From: Enoplolaimus lenunculus | Taxonomy: Eukaryota > Nematoda > Enoplea > Enoplida > Thoracostomopsidae | DNA length: 64,000 nucleotides | Assembly: GCA_030248215.1 (NCBI GenBank) | Contig: JASANG010003653.1 | Span: 124,001 to 188,000, forward strand | Direction of reading: 5' to 3' | Shown: one piece after another, positions 46,274 to 59,061 of the stretch | Position numbering within the stretch: position 1 is the first letter of the stretch | How the letters are laid out: each line of letters starts with the position of its first letter | The notes under the pieces: generated by a model | The model's input: only the letters and a program-made list of their open reading frames with translations | The model's database searches: none | What the model was told of the DNA's origin: nothing | Program-made: the position numbers and the translations under genes

Positions 46274-49200
46274 ATGGGTTATCGACATAATCGTTATCAA
46301 GCCGGTTCCTGTCTAATTGAAATTACGAATAGCGATAAAAGCAAACCATTTAAACTAAAATCTGCTTTATCAAAATTAGTGAGAGTGTTTCTGGTACTCA
46401 CCTGGCTCAGTTGTTGCTCATGGTCGCTTTGCGTTGGTGAACAGTATATTCAACGTAGTAGTGTGGTAAGTGTAACAAGACGTTTGAAAACATACGACAA
46501 ACATTAGGGCGTAAAAGATTCAGCCGCGCGATACATTTGCCATTTTCTGGTTAAAAGTGATAAGGTTCTGCATCGTTTGATATTTATTAAATGTGATGCA
46601 TTATGTTTTGATTGATTCTGCACCTTAGGTATACGTATATTGACTTAGCGGCACATACTTTGTCTTGAGGTTGTGTTTTTGTTTTGAATTTATTTTAAGT
46701 TATAGTAAGTAATTTTGATTTTGTTATCGTTTCTGTTACAGATTGAAGAATTAGATGACGGCGTGCAACGACCAACGATTCTTATTGCATTCCTTGTACG
46801 CAATCATGCTCATGCGTTGCCGTATTTCTTAGGTAATTATTTGTGTGGTGAACTTAAAATAACTTTTTGGCTTAGACATTTTAATAAGCGATTAAAGATT
46901 TAAGCTCAAGGTAGCATGAGTAAGAGTTAAACCACAGAGCGTCGCTAAAATTGTATTGGTAATAATTTTAAAGTACCTAATGTGCATCTAAGTATTAAAA
47001 GGGTTTGCATTGTTTATTCATACACATCTGTTTGGTACTTAGTTTCAGAGAATTTAAACGTATCCTTGGCAAATACCAGACGTGTTTTTGTGAAATCGTA
47101 AAATTTATTTTGGATAGCCTTCTCTTTATTTTGCTCACGAAACAATTTGTTTATCACTTGATAAACGATTTGTTTTTCGGTTGGTGTGTTGCAGTAATGT
47201 GTTGATATATTTTGATTTTGTCAGTGCATTTCAGTCGTTGGTTTTTGCAGGTAATATTGAAAATCTCGACTATCCAAAAGATCGAATTTCGTTATGGATT
47301 CGAAGCGATCATAATTCGGACAATTCTGGCGAATTATTAACCAATTGGATTCGTGCCATCGGGCAGTTGTATCACGACGTTGACATTCAAGGTAACGCAT
47401 GCTGGAAAATTGAGCGCGCTACGTTAGGGAGCTTGTGCTCAATTGAGCAGGATCTGTTTGTTGCTGTGTGTTTTTATTTTCCGGTTGATGTTATCGATAA
47501 AATCTCAAGCACGGAGCCGCAAGTACACGGTGTTGTAAAGAGGGCGCTCAAGTTTTTACGTCTCATTTATAAGTTATTAGCTAGAATTTTGTTGGGAAAA
47601 TACGGGACAAAACCCTAATGTTTTGACACGGATCAATAATTATTGCAAGTGTAATCTGTTTTCCAAAATGGTAATTTTTAAGCTGTCTTTCTTGCGACTT
47701 CACGTTTATAACCCCGGGTGTTAAGGATATTTTTGGTATAATGGTTTATGTAGCATTTAATTATGTTTTTCAGTTGACGGTAACGAAGAAAAATTTCAAA
47801 ACGAATCTGGTCCTTTCGATTGGCCGAAGTCTAGAATGCATCATGTAATGAGCCTTCGAGAAGAAGCATTGCAAAAGGTAAGTGATTCTTAGCTGCTAGA
47901 GCACGATATACTCCGAGATGCTTTATAGCAACCAATATATCAAATCAACTTTGATTATGATAGCGTCATTTTGGTTAACATTTCAACTGCAAGCATACAT
48001 AATATTTAAAGAATCTCATTAACATCTTTTGTAAAGCATACAAATATTCTTTATTTTTCAGTACTTTTTGGACATAGATATTGCGCGATTTATACTGTTT
48101 AACGTTTTTGCACAGTTAAGTTAATTTTGTTAAAATGGTGATTGGCTTAGAAATAACTGTCTATACTCGGATAATAGCGAAGGATGAATAAGCTGTATGT
48201 TTTATTTTAAATAAACTTGCATTTACAGTAAATATCTGCACCGTTTTCAACTTAAATAGTGGGTTTGTTTTCAGGCAAAACGCTTGTGGGCCGATTACTT
48301 GTTGATGGTTGATTCGGATAATATTTTGGTTGAGCCATCAACGTTAAATATACTCATTAAAGCAAACAAAACACTCATTGCGCCGATGTTACGGTCAAGT
48401 ACCATGTATTCAAACTTTTGGGGCGGTATGACGGATGAGGGTATGTAAAATGTAGCTTGTAAGTTTTATTATTTTAAGCAGGTTATATAACTTGCAAAAT
48501 GTTTGTTATTAACGTTTTATTTGAAGTTGTGTGTCCAGTGCAAGTCTTGAATGTTCGAATCACACTAAGCAATGTATTGTTTTTATCTCTGTAGGCTTTT
48601 ATCAACGCACAGAAAATTACATTCCAATCTATAAACGTGAATCGATTGGTGTCCACAACGTTGCAATGATTCATTCAACGTTTTTGATTAATTTACGATC
48701 AACCCGTGCTGGCTACTTGACTTATAACCCAACTAAACTTGCCCAGATATCTGGACAAGTGAGTTATGCTGGTCCAGTTGACGATATTATTGTATTTGCA
48801 CGGTCGGCGCAAGCAACAGGTATTGGCATGTGGGTGAGCAATACGCACGATTTTGGATATTTGATTGATCCATTAGATGACAAAGCTAGTCTCGATCGCG
48901 CAGTTGAAGCGCTGCAGGTGAGCTTACCCTGTAGGTTGTAGAATTGGTGCTGCATAGCTAGATGCACAACAGGAAATACTGAAATCGGGCATTGAATTTT
49001 AGATAGTACCTGGAAATGTTGCCATTCGTATGCCCTTTTCCTGTAATAAAATGTTCGAAAGCTTAAAACAATCTGCTCATAAAGCCTAATGATATTATAT
49101 TCATATTTTTGTTTTGAAACGGTCTTTTGTGAACACTTTATCATTAGGTGTTGCTTTGTTTTATTTACTATGTGGTAATAAAATTGGCAATCATTATCTT

Positions 49201-51906
49201 AATGTATAGCTGTATTCTTCGCCATAGATTGCGTTGGCATTCGTAATACCACTTTTTAGGTGCGAAAATATTTTGCCAAGATATATATTTAATAAATACG
49301 AACAATATTTTAGTACCTCGTCACTGAGTCACTTCGCGATGGCCCTCCTGGTATACTGCATTCACCATACATTACACCTGTTTATCCTCCGAAAGATACT
49401 CTGGGAACGGATCGTGTGTATTTAATTAATTTGGAACGACGCCATGATAGACGTGAACGCATGCAACTTGTACTAGATCTCATTGGTATTAATGCTAGTT
49501 GGACTCCTGCTGTAGGTGCGGTTAACAGCTAGTTTTGATTAAAATATATATTGTTTGTAACGTTGTCAATGCTTCATTTGTGATGTTTTGTGTCTGGCTG
49601 CAGTCTGTCATTTCAAATTCTTTGAGCTTGTTTCCTTTAACTCACATCTGGTATTTAAAACAAATTTTAAACATATTGATCGGTCACGGCACCTACCCCA
49701 TCCTCTTTTCTTCATCCTGGCTTCGCAACTGCTGACCGGTAGCATATTATGCTACACAATTGTTATAACATCGATTTTTGTGATATTTAGATGGTAAAGA
49801 CCTGGACGACGCATATCTCGATTCTTTGGAGATCTCAATGATTCCAGAATATGCTGACCCTTATCATGGCCGGCCTATGACACGCGGAGAAATTGGTTGC
49901 TTTTTAAGGTAAACGCGGAACGGGGAATTAATGTTTGCGATTTTGGCATGGCGCTTAAAGTTTTAGTTTGGCAACCCAGCGCCCGACATTTTTATGCTGG
50001 GCATTGTTGGCCTTCTTATATCGGTATGATTTGCGTTTATGCGTTAATAATTATGATTGTAAAATTAGTGATGAGCGCCAGATGATATTTTTTCACATTT
50101 ATCAAGTGAACAATATTGACATCTACAAACTTTAATCATGTTAAATTCCAGGTATATGTTTGGTCGTTGAAATTCTATTCTACTTTTTTGTAGTATATGA
50201 TTTGCGTTTATGCGTTAATAATTATGATTGTAAAATTAGTGATGAGCGCCAGATGATATTTTTTCACATTTATCAAGTGAACAATATTGACATCTACAAA
50301 CTTTAATCATGTTAAATTCCAGGTATATGTTTGGTCGTTGAAATTCTATTCTACTTTTTTGTAGTATGTTTTAGAATTATTATCTGGTATGTTTCTATAA
50401 AATTCAATAGTGTTGTAAAAGCTATTTTGTTACTTGAGTAAAGTTGATACAATTTGTCGCAAATAAAATGTCAGTTTCCTAAGCTTTAAGTTTTTTACAT
50501 TCAGTAATAATTTCTCACTACATATAACACTGTGTTGATTTAGCTTTTTTTACTTTTAGTCATTACAACATATGGCGTGAAGTAATTGAACATCGTTTTA
50601 ACATTGTTATGGTGTTTGAAGACGATCTGAGGTTTATGAGTGGATTTAAACGGAGGCTGGCAAAATTGCTTGAAGAGGCAGCTGCAATTTCACTTGATTG
50701 GGATTTGATTTATATCGGCAGAAAACGACTGAATCCTTCAGTTGATGGACCTATGGTGGAAGGTTAGACCAATGATACTATTAAGTACGTACCCTTTTAA
50801 ATTAGGTGCACTGATTAGAAGTTTATTTTGAATACGAATAAGCCGAAAGAGGATTTTGGAAACGTATGGTCAGGCGAGAATTCCACAATGACAACACTAA
50901 ATTTTTCGTAAACCTCACTCCCTTAGCTCGCGAGGTTTTTCTTAACTATGTTTCTCTACAAAATTTCTCGTGAAAAATGGCACAAATATCTCCCAGCCAG
51001 AAATGAAATTTTGCCATGTTTCAATATGATTTCCACCGTTTCTACGAAATGGTTCTCGCTAATGGTGCCTTTGAATTTCCATAAATTTTATAAATAAGGC
51101 TGGTCAGCCGTTAGTTGCTTTAGTCTTGTAATTGTACTTTTCAAGATACAGCCGACAGTCTGCCTCTATGTCGGGCTCTGACAATAATTTAATGTGCACA
51201 GGAACACTGATTCACTTCGTGAAATAAACTGTCCTGATTGTTCTGTTATAAAACTTATTTAATACGTGTCTCCGGAATGTTTTTTCTCCGGTTAGCCGAT
51301 TAATCGCCACAGTTTTTAATTTTTATCTTAGGCAGTTCAACAATTGGTCATGTGAGTTATTCGTACTGGACGCTGGCGTATTTGCTTTCTCAGCGTGGCG
51401 CTCAAAAATTGGTCTCCGCCGAACCGCTGAAGCGTTTAGTACCTGTCGACGAATATTTGCCAATAATGTTTGACAAGCATCCTGAAACTGTAAGTCCGTG
51501 TAACATTTGAATGAACTATTCGTACGTTACAGGACTTGTGCGCTTTCAGTGTTCTGGTGTTGCAATTTTTGTACCAGTTTTTATTTTTGTAACTGATGGG
51601 AAATCTGCGCAATGCATACTTTTATGTGGTATTGTTTTTGTGTTTTAGTCATGGGCGGCACACTACAGCGATCGTAATTTGGTTGCCTACACTGCCGAAC
51701 CGTTGCTCATTCATCCAACGCATTATACGGGTGAAGATGGATATATTACAGATACCGAAGATTCTGAAGTGATCCCTGATGTTTATCATGGCCGTCCTGC
51801 CCTCGCTGTCCCTCGCTCAAAGTCTGGAGCACGCCTAATACCTCCTCCCATCGATTTAGAGTCTAAAAATTCAGTGGATGCGAATACAGGAAGGCACGAG
51901 CTTTAA
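46274..51906 (+). CDS. COLGALT: COLGALT, procollagen galactosyltransferase (GT25)
   Basis: Eleven exons: 46274-46465, 46742-46832, 47251-47391, 47774-47877, 48275-48440, 48595-48917, 49314-49515, 49791-49908, 50560-50762, 51332-51489, 51649-51906. All are GT-AG, with phases closing to 651 residues. The enzyme transfers galactose from UDP-Gal to hydroxylysine of collagen in the ER lumen. Seen motifs: N-terminal hydrophobic segment (about 36-53) after a basic start; [55 protein letters not shown] with DxD at 189-191; [35 protein letters not shown] opening the second GT25 domain; [23 protein letters not shown] with EDD at 466-468; [34 protein letters not shown]. It ends RHEL, an ER-retrieval signal like the RDEL of human COLGALT1 (622 aa). 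Both catalytic domains are complete. Intron 8 carries a 171-bp exact tandem duplication. COLGALT1 versus COLGALT2 cannot be assigned. Confidence 0.96.
50025..50366 (+). repeat. exact 171-bp tandem duplication in COLGALT intron 8
   Basis: The segment beginning TATGATTTGCGTTTATGCG at 50025 starts again at 50196 and runs with no difference that I can see to about 50366. It lies wholly between exons 8 and 9. It is either very recent or an assembly duplication. Confidence 0.9.
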
Positions 51907-51975
51907 ATTGTTTAAAGGAAGTGTATGTAGTGCTTGTTTGTAACGGTGAATTTGAATTTATTGTTGAGGGGGGTA

Positions 51976-51981
51976 AATAAA
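51976..51981 (+). other. polyadenylation signal of COLGALT
   Basis: AATAAA in the context GGTAAATAAAATAC, 70 nt after the stop codon. Confidence 0.5.
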
Positions 51982-53928
51982 ATACTTGTGGATGCGGTTA
52001 CTACCGTGGCATATAGAGGTACTCTGCAGTAATAGACTAAAATTTATGGTTTTGAGATAGAGTCGGATTAATTTTTTATTTTTGAAAAATTCTGTCATTA
52101 GTTGATGGTAAATATTCAATTATGGAATTGTTAATATCAGACGCATATGTAAGGAGAATGGTTGGTATTCTCCCTGTGCCAAAATTGTTTTAAAACTTTA
52201 AAGTTTAAGGGTTCATTCGTATGAAAAATGTTCACTTGCATCTACATGGCCCTATTCTAATATACAAAATATATAATAGCATGTCTGTACAACCTCATAC
52301 ACGTTTTCAGTTGACGCCAGTGACCAAAATTGTGTAGTATAAGAAACATTGTTAAATTAATTGTTTGGAATTAAACAAGAAAATAATTAATTAACGAACG
52401 AACGCGTAAGAGCTTTATGGGCCGAAATTTTGTTAATTTCATATTGTGAACTTAGTTTACTTTTATAGTAAGGCATGCTCTATGCACATATGAAAGCGTT
52501 TATAGCGAGGTCTTACGACTTCAAATTGCAGCTGCAAATATTATGAAATGTTTTACGAAGAAAACTAACGTGAAAGTGGCAGCTGTACGTTTTCGTTTTA
52601 AAAGTTGCACGTGTAAATCGGGCTGCATACTTTTATTACATTCATGACTTGAATCTCTTTTTTGTATCCTAATGAATATGCGACAGTTTGTTTAACTGTT
52701 TATTATTGCTTTGTTGATCCAAGGGTTTTGAAAACGTCGGTCATTAAATCAAAATTCAGTAAAAAATGTTTCGTTGTTTATTAAAAGCTAACATGACAAA
52801 TTTGTTACAAGCATTTGGAAATCGAGGTACGTCTAGATGTTGTATCGCGCTTTACGTCCGCAATTTCAATATTTTACGGTGTTATAATGATAGATGAAAT
52901 TATTTAACATTTTACGAAACCGACTCGCGAATGGTTCGTTAAATTTTTCTATGGTTACGGTTTCAAAACCCTTTGTACAAATGAGTTACTAGTGCTTGTC
53001 ATTTGTTTAGCTTTATTTCTAGTGTATAATTAGTTTGTACTGAATGTAATTTTGCCATCTTTTCGGGAGTATTTTTGTTGGATTAAAGTTGTCATTAAAT
53101 TGCCTGATTTTTTTACGTTGTTATTTATTTTGTGGGAGGTGTTTTTGAGGATGGTCCATCTTTTCCAATTGTTTGTTATTAATTTTGATCGGATCGCTTG
53201 CGGTTTTGATGTTTGATGTTGGTTCCGTTTTTGAAATTTTCCGGTTCTCTTAGTTGTTGTGTCACTATTTACTAAGATGGCGATAAGTTTGAGTTGTTTT
53301 TATTTCTGTTATAGTAATTTTTGGAATTTTTGGAGAGCATAGTATTTGTTATTAGAGCAATTAAAAATTGCGTTGTATATTTTATATTTTGTTTTTCGTT
53401 TTTAATTCATATTTTTTCTGCTTGGTCCGTGCCATATTTGTTTTTGTATCGTTTTGGTTCTATATGTTTTATCAAATGGTTATTGCATGCAGTATCAGAT
53501 ATGAAGTTCAATTGCTGTGCGAATTATTTATATTTTTGAAAATAATTATTCACATGTATATACTACAGATTTGTTAACAGTCCAACTTTGGATGAAAGCT
53601 ACCGCCGTTGGAAACGAACACATTTTGTAGAATCTGAAACCAGAGGTGAAAGAAAATTAGTTAGCTGGAATAACTTTGTATTTCCTACGTTTTGTTTTAT
53701 ATATAGATATATAATATATAATATACATATAGTATATATTTATATATAATCCTGATATAATATATAAAGTCGTTCTAAAATTCAAGCAGCGCGCTGCACG
53801 ACATAACAGCGAAAATTATAAAACATAAATTGCTGGAACCTGTGACATGAATTGGTCCTTACTTGAGTTGTAGGTTTAGTCTTTACCTCTAGTTAGAACC
53901 CGCTATTATGGCTAGGTATACTTTAAAC
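51982..53928. other. region downstream of COLGALT, gene content unclear
   Basis: Contains only the weak candidate exon at 52766-52826 and its possible partner near 53581. A GCAGCTGCAA-type repeat lies at 52515-52625, a T-rich stretch at 53280-53560, and an AT microsatellite at about 53692-53765. Confidence 0.4.
52766..52826 (+). CDS. candidate short first exon of a small unknown gene
   Basis: ATG at 52766 opens MFRCLLKANMTNLLQAFGNR and ends at CGAG before GTACGT, a strong donor, in phase 1. A possible partner begins after AG at 53579-53580 and reads VQLWMKATAVGNEHIL before a stop. Another frame of that second segment is open up to a donor-like GTGAAAG at 53645. I recognise neither product and only splice logic supports it. 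Confidence 0.2.
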
Positions 53929-54099
53929 GGCCAATGTAAAGAACAGGAGTGGAACCTTATAATAAGCGTATTCCTAAGCCGAAGCCTAAGTGTAAGAATG
54001 AGCATGTTCCTATGCCTAAGCCTAAGCCAAGCAAAATTAGTCTAAAGCTTAAGCTTACTCTTGTCCATAGTCCCACAGCCCCTGATTTTTACATGGGCC
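53929..54099 (+). mobile_element. hAT-like MITE (GCCTAA family)
   Basis: GGCCAATGTAAAGAACAGG at the left and CTGATTTTTACATGGGCC at the right. Flanks CTTTAAAC (53921-53928) and CATTAAAC (54100-54107) match at 7 of 8. The interior has CCTAAGCCGAAGCCTAAG and ATGCCTAAGCCTAAGCC. Confidence 0.7.
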
Positions 54100-54225
54100 C
54101 ATTAAACAATGCTTTAGGCTTGATTCTTTAGGTTTAGGAATATGATTACTGTTTGTGTCTGGTTCAGTAAATAAACAGTGGTCCAAATCTGTTACATAGA
54201 CGCCGTTTCAGCTTACAAATTTTTG

Positions 54226-54391
54226 GGCCAATGCATATATAGATCAGGGCCGTAACGGGTAAGCATATTCCTAAGCCTATGCTTAAGGCGCAAGGATAAA
54301 ACTATACGTAAGCCTACGCCTCTGCAAAAAATAATTTGAAGCTTAAGCTTACTCCAAAGCAGTCCCACAGAAAACGGCTCTCCCCTGGGCT
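54226..54391 (+). mobile_element. hAT-like MITE (GCCTAA family) with perfect target duplication
   Basis: GGCCAATGCATATATAGATC at the left; the right end is shortened (CTCCCCTGGGCT). AATTTTTG occurs exactly at 54218-54225 and 54392-54399. The interior holds CCTAAGCCTATGC. Confidence 0.65.
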
Positions 54392-54891
54392 AATTTTTGT
54401 GACAGATTGTGAAAAATTTTCCGTTCATATGTTAGTAAAAATTGATTGATGTTTTATTTTCGACGCGTCATAGGTAATTAAACGAGAATGCTGAGTGACG
54501 TCAGACGTCTTCAGGCGTCGCAGTACTTTTTGATGATGTGAGCCATGTTGTACCAGCGCTAACTATTAAGAATAAATAAGGGTTGGTTTTTGAAAAAACT
54601 GAATCGACAGGAACGAAACGGTTTTTATTCTCGTGGTTCAACAAATGCAAAGGCTTAAATGGAAGCTAAATCTGTTGCGAAAATCAAATTAGGTGAATAA
54701 CATGATAAAAAATATCCGGATATGTGTCCGAAAAGCAACTCGTATTCTGATATCCGCCGGATATCCTAACTGCTATTGTTTAAAAAAATTGGAAAATTTG
54801 TATTGTTACACCATTAAAACGTAACTGAAGCTAACGAAAGCAAATTCTGTATTCAAACCTGAGTTAACATATGGAACCACACTCATGCATT

Positions 54892-55297
54892 TAGGGTGCC
54901 ACCGGAATTATAAAAATACCGCAGCCGGAAAGTTTTAAAAATACGGAACCGGAAAAGAAAAAATACTTCTTGCCAAAAAATTTATTTTTAACGCTATTTT
55001 ATCGCTTTTAATGCTGTACACATCATTTAGAACGCCAAAATCCTGAAACAAATGCAGTAGGCGGAAACATGATAAATTATGGAGTATGGCACAAATTGAA
55101 AATTTTTGGCAATACTCGCTTGGACAATTTTAGAGAAATAAGTTAGAATAATATGTCAATTTTTCTTAAATTTTTAAATGAGAAAAAATTTTCAATACTG
55201 AAAAATTCTGGCGAGAAAATACCTGATTTATTACCGGAACCGGATAAGAAAAAGTACCGCATTTCCCTACCGGAACCAGAATTCCGATTGCACCCTG
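54892..55297. mobile_element. hAT-like MITE (CAGGGTGCAACCGG family)
   Basis: TAGGGTGCCACCGGAATTAT at the left and GAATTCCGATTGCACCCTG at the right. Flanks CATGCATT (54884-54891) and CCTGCATT (55298-55305) match at 7 of 8. Its body is the near-complement of 56087-56520. Confidence 0.7.
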
Positions 55298-55374
55298 CCT
55301 GCATTTTATTCCATGATCCTTTAATCGTGATTTCTTAAAACATTCCAAAATTAAAAGAAAAACTTCAGTTTTAG

Positions 55375-55870
55375 CTTGATATTTATCGGAATAATGACTG
55401 TATATTTTAAATTTATTTCAAACTTAGCCCATTAATGTATAACCTTTGCAAGAAACAAAATCTATTTATGTATATACATAAGTAAATTAAGTCGCGTCAT
55501 GAAATTGCATACTGTGCGTCATTTAAAATTCTGATTGCTCTGGTTTCATAAGAAAGAAAATCTAACTGAGTATTATGTTAATTAGCAAAAGGCTGGCGTT
55601 CAAATGTGGCAATCTGTAAAGGATACATATGAAATTTTCATGGCACTGAATCCATGAGCTCATAACTTTTGAATTCAAACCCCCTCGAAAGCGACTTTTT
55701 CTCATACTCCAAAAACAGTTCAAAAGTACTTTACCAATGATTCTGGCTGCCTGAATATTGAACAGCTTTGTATGGCGTTGGAAGGCGGCAACTTCATCTT
55801 GCTTAGTTCCTTTCAAAAGGCGGAAGATTCAGGGAAGCTGCAGGATCCACCCCTGAGAGAAAAATCGCAA
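55375..55870 (-). repeat. dispersed ~500-bp repeat, copy 1 (inverted relative to copy 2)
   Basis: The reverse complement shares TTTGAATTCAAAAGTTATGA, AGCTCATGG, and the segment around ATTCTGATTGCTC with 58300-58870. ORFs on both strands at 55562-56038 derive from this repeat and have no recognisable domain. Confidence 0.55.
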
Positions 55871-56086
55871 AATGATTCAAAATGTTTGGTTGTTACACAA
55901 AAAGTTTCCTCCTACAATTGTGTTGTGAAATTAATAGTAAATCCATTGCGCTATACCAGTTATCAAACGCAAAAAATGACAATTCAGCTCAGTGTGTCGC
56001 TTTTACACAGTATATACATGAAAAATATAAAATTCTGAACTGTAGAACATACATTTTTAGTTCCGTTCCGTTGTAGTTGATATAAG

Positions 56087-56520
56087 CAGGGTGCAATCCG
56101 AATTCCGGCTTCGGTAGGGAAATCCGGTATTTTTCGCTATCCGGTTCCGGTAAGAAATCCGGTATTTTTACCGGAATTTTCCGGTATTTTCGGTATTGAA
56201 TATTTTTTCTCATTCGAAAATTTAGGAAAAATTGGCATATTATTCTAACTTATTTATCTAAAATTGTTCGAGTGTGTATTGCCGAAATTTTCAATTTTTG
56301 CCATACTCCATAATTTATTATATGGTTTCACCTACTGCATTTGTTTCAGGATATTGGCATTCTAAATGGTGTGTTTACAGCATTAAAAGCGATAAAATAC
56401 GCTTAAAATGAATTTTCGATAACAAATTCTTTATATATTTTCCGGTTGCCGCTCCGGTTCCGGTATTTTTTTAACTTTCCGGTTCCGGTCCCGATATTGT
56501 ATAATTCCGGTTGCACCCTG
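56087..56520. mobile_element. hAT-like MITE with perfect target duplication
   Basis: CAGGGTGCAATCCGAATTCC at the left and ATAATTCCGGTTGCACCCTG at the right. GATATAAG is repeated exactly at 56079-56086 and 56521-56528. The interior is non-coding. Confidence 0.8.
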
Positions 56521-56837
56521 GATATAAGAGCACAAAAAGTGAAAGTATATATTCAAATCTTTAAAAAAACTGAAATTAAAATTATCAGTGGAGGTTATGA
56601 TGATCCAAATTGGCGTTATGTTCCGAGATATTAAGACTAGAGTGTGTTTTGAAGATTTGGACCAATTACTTTAACAATGTAACAACTAAAACATATTTCT
56701 AAGTAAGCCTCCTCAGTGTAATAAACACAAATCTAAAAGGCTTAGCCTAAGCGCAAGCAAGAAATTAGTCTAAAATTTAAGCCTAGCCTCCCAATACTAT
56801 TGCAATTTTCTTTTCCAGAAAGTTGTTCTGTAACAAA

Positions 56838-57515
56838 ATTATATGGTTCCTACATTACTATTTTCCCCCTCAAAATTTGTTGGTGAAAATTTGCGCTTCA
56901 AAACATTTACGAACTTGCCCCCATCAGAAAATTCTGGACCCTTCGACAATAGCGGGGCACCACCAAAAGTATTATGGGCTGATGTTTGTACGATTAAGCG
57001 TAAGTATATTTCAGTGTGGTTCTTTCTTCTCGGCACGTAGTCGAGGGAACAGTGACATTCGATTGAATCGGAGACAAACGAAATCAGCTAAATTCCAGGT
57101 GTCCAACGCAAGTATTTATTAGTCAGTAGCAATCTTCTAAGCCGAGTACCCGCTAGTGATGGGTATCGGATATTTTTTCATGCAACTGCTTCAATTGCTA
57201 TACTAACTAATAAATATTTGCGTTGCCCACCTGAAATTGAGTTGATTTGAATTGTCTCCGATTCTATCGAATGTCACTCTTCTCTCGAACTGTATATACA
57301 TGATTCGTTTTACGTTCCAAGGCGAAAGAACCACATTAAAATATACTTACGCCAAATCGTATAACTCAGCACATGTTACTTTTAGTGGTGCCCGCTTTCA
57401 GCGGAGGATCCAGAAATTTTTGACGATTGTCAGCCGAGTAAATGTTTTGAAACGCAATTTTTCACCAAATAATTTTCCGAGGAGGAATATTGTAATGTAG
57501 GGACCGTATAACTTT
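56838..57515. mobile_element. large foldback element (two ~300-bp inverted arms)
   Basis: The left arm (56838-57130) and right arm (about 57205-57515) are reverse complements with moderate divergence. Shared segments include AAGTATATTTxAxTGTGGTTC, ACATTCGATxGAATCGGAGA and TATTTATTAGTxAGTA. The ~75-bp spacer is unrelated. It is either two abutting inverted copies or a true foldback transposon. Confidence 0.65.
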
Positions 57516-57943
57516 TCAGAAAAACTTTCTGAGGGTGGGAAATCGTAAGGTAGGAGGGACCTTATCATTTTATCACAAAAAATTTCATGAAAGCAAAAAT
57601 TGTAAGGTTGTAAGGTAGGGACCCGGCCATTTAGTTACAAAGAAATTTCTTACGGGGGTGTAAGTGCCAGCCTTCTCACCAGGCCGAAATAGACTAGACT
57701 TGAATTTTAGACAAATTTTTTGATTGGGCTTAGGCTAAGCTTTGTTTTAGACGTGTTTATTATGCTGGGGAAGCTCAAACTTACTAATTTGTTTTGCTAC
57801 ATTCTTAAAGTATATTGGTCCAAAACATCAAGACCCGCTCTAGTCTTAATATATTGGAACATAATGCCGATTAAGCTCTTCATAACCTCCCCAGATAAAT
57901 TCAATTAAATTTCAATTTTTTAAGACTTGAATATGAATATATA

Positions 57944-58128
57944 CATTGCAAAAAATGGTGAGTCAAATTGACTCTCTCCGAAATAGGCTCTACGGGACTA
58001 CACAAACTGAGTCAAATTCGACTCCGCCAGAGTGAAATTTGACTCACTGAGTCGATTTGACTCAGTTTGTGTAGTCCTGTAGAGCCTATTTCGGAGAGAG
58101 TCAATTTGACTCACCATTTTTTACAGTG
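57944..58128. mobile_element. palindromic MITE, complete copy (185 bp)
   Basis: The left arm starts CATTGCAAAAAATGGTGAGT and the right arm ends CTCACCATTTTTTACAGTG. Almost the whole element pairs with itself, including CTCCGAAATAGGCTCTACGG against its complement. TA lies on both sides (57942-57943 and 58129-58130). Confidence 0.75.
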
Positions 58129-58299
58129 TACTTTCACTTTTTATGATCTTATATGGACCACAGCGGAACCAAAAATTTATTTTCAACAGTTCAGAAATCT
58201 ATATTTTTTATGTATATTACTGCGTAAAAGCGACGCGCTGAGTTGAATTGCGTCATTTCTTTGCGTTAGATGACTGGCTTAGCGCCCCTAATTACTGTT

Positions 58300-58870
58300 A
58301 TTTCACGACACAAATGTTGGAGGCATCGTTTTTATGTAACAACGACACTTTTGAATCAATAGAAGACTGCGGGTTTCTTGAACCTTCCGCATTTTGAAAA
58401 CACACTAAGCAAGATGGGGTTGTCGCCCCAAACCCGACACTAAACGGTACATTATTCAGACAGCTAAAATCGCTAATAAAGCACTTACTTTTGGATTAGT
58501 TTTGTGTATGAGAAGAAAGTCGCTTGGTGTGGTGGTTTGAATTCAAAAGTTATGAGCTCATGGGCTATGTGTCGTGGGAAATTCAAATGATCGCATTACG
58601 GATTGCCAGGTTTGCAAGCTAGCCTTTTACTCATCATATTCAGTTAGGCTCGGCGTTTTGTTAAATCAAGAGCGATCAGAATTTAAAATGACGTATGTAA
58701 TCGCGCGGCGCGGCTTGATATATGTATATATGTAGATTTTGTTTCTTGCAAAGGTAATAAATTTAGCACTTGATGGTGCGTTTTCGATGCAATTTTTTCA
58801 ACGGACCAATTTCGGGATAATTTAAAAATACGAAGTCATTATTCCGATGAATATCGAACTAAAGTGAATT
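58300..58870 (+). repeat. dispersed ~500-bp repeat, copy 2
   Basis: It matches the reverse complement of 55375-55870 over several blocks (GAACCTTCCGCxTTTTGAAA, GAATTCAAAAGTTATGAGCT, the CAGAATTTAAAATGACG block). Ends are not defined. Confidence 0.5.
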
Positions 58871-59061
58871 TTTCTAAATTTTGGCATATTTTAAGATTTA
58901 ATAAGAAGTTTTGTTCAAAATTAAGGGGTTGTACAGGTGATAAATGTTGAAACAAGCAGTAAGAACAACAGTAATATATGCTATATACACCAATCGTTTT
59001 CAGATCAAAGAGATAGAATTCCTGCCTCCAATTCAAGTTCCTTCACTTTTACAGTGAACAC

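Noticed and set aside
47181-47618. 145-codon ORF as a separate gene.
   Set aside because: It is COLGALT exon 3 with intron read-through on both sides.
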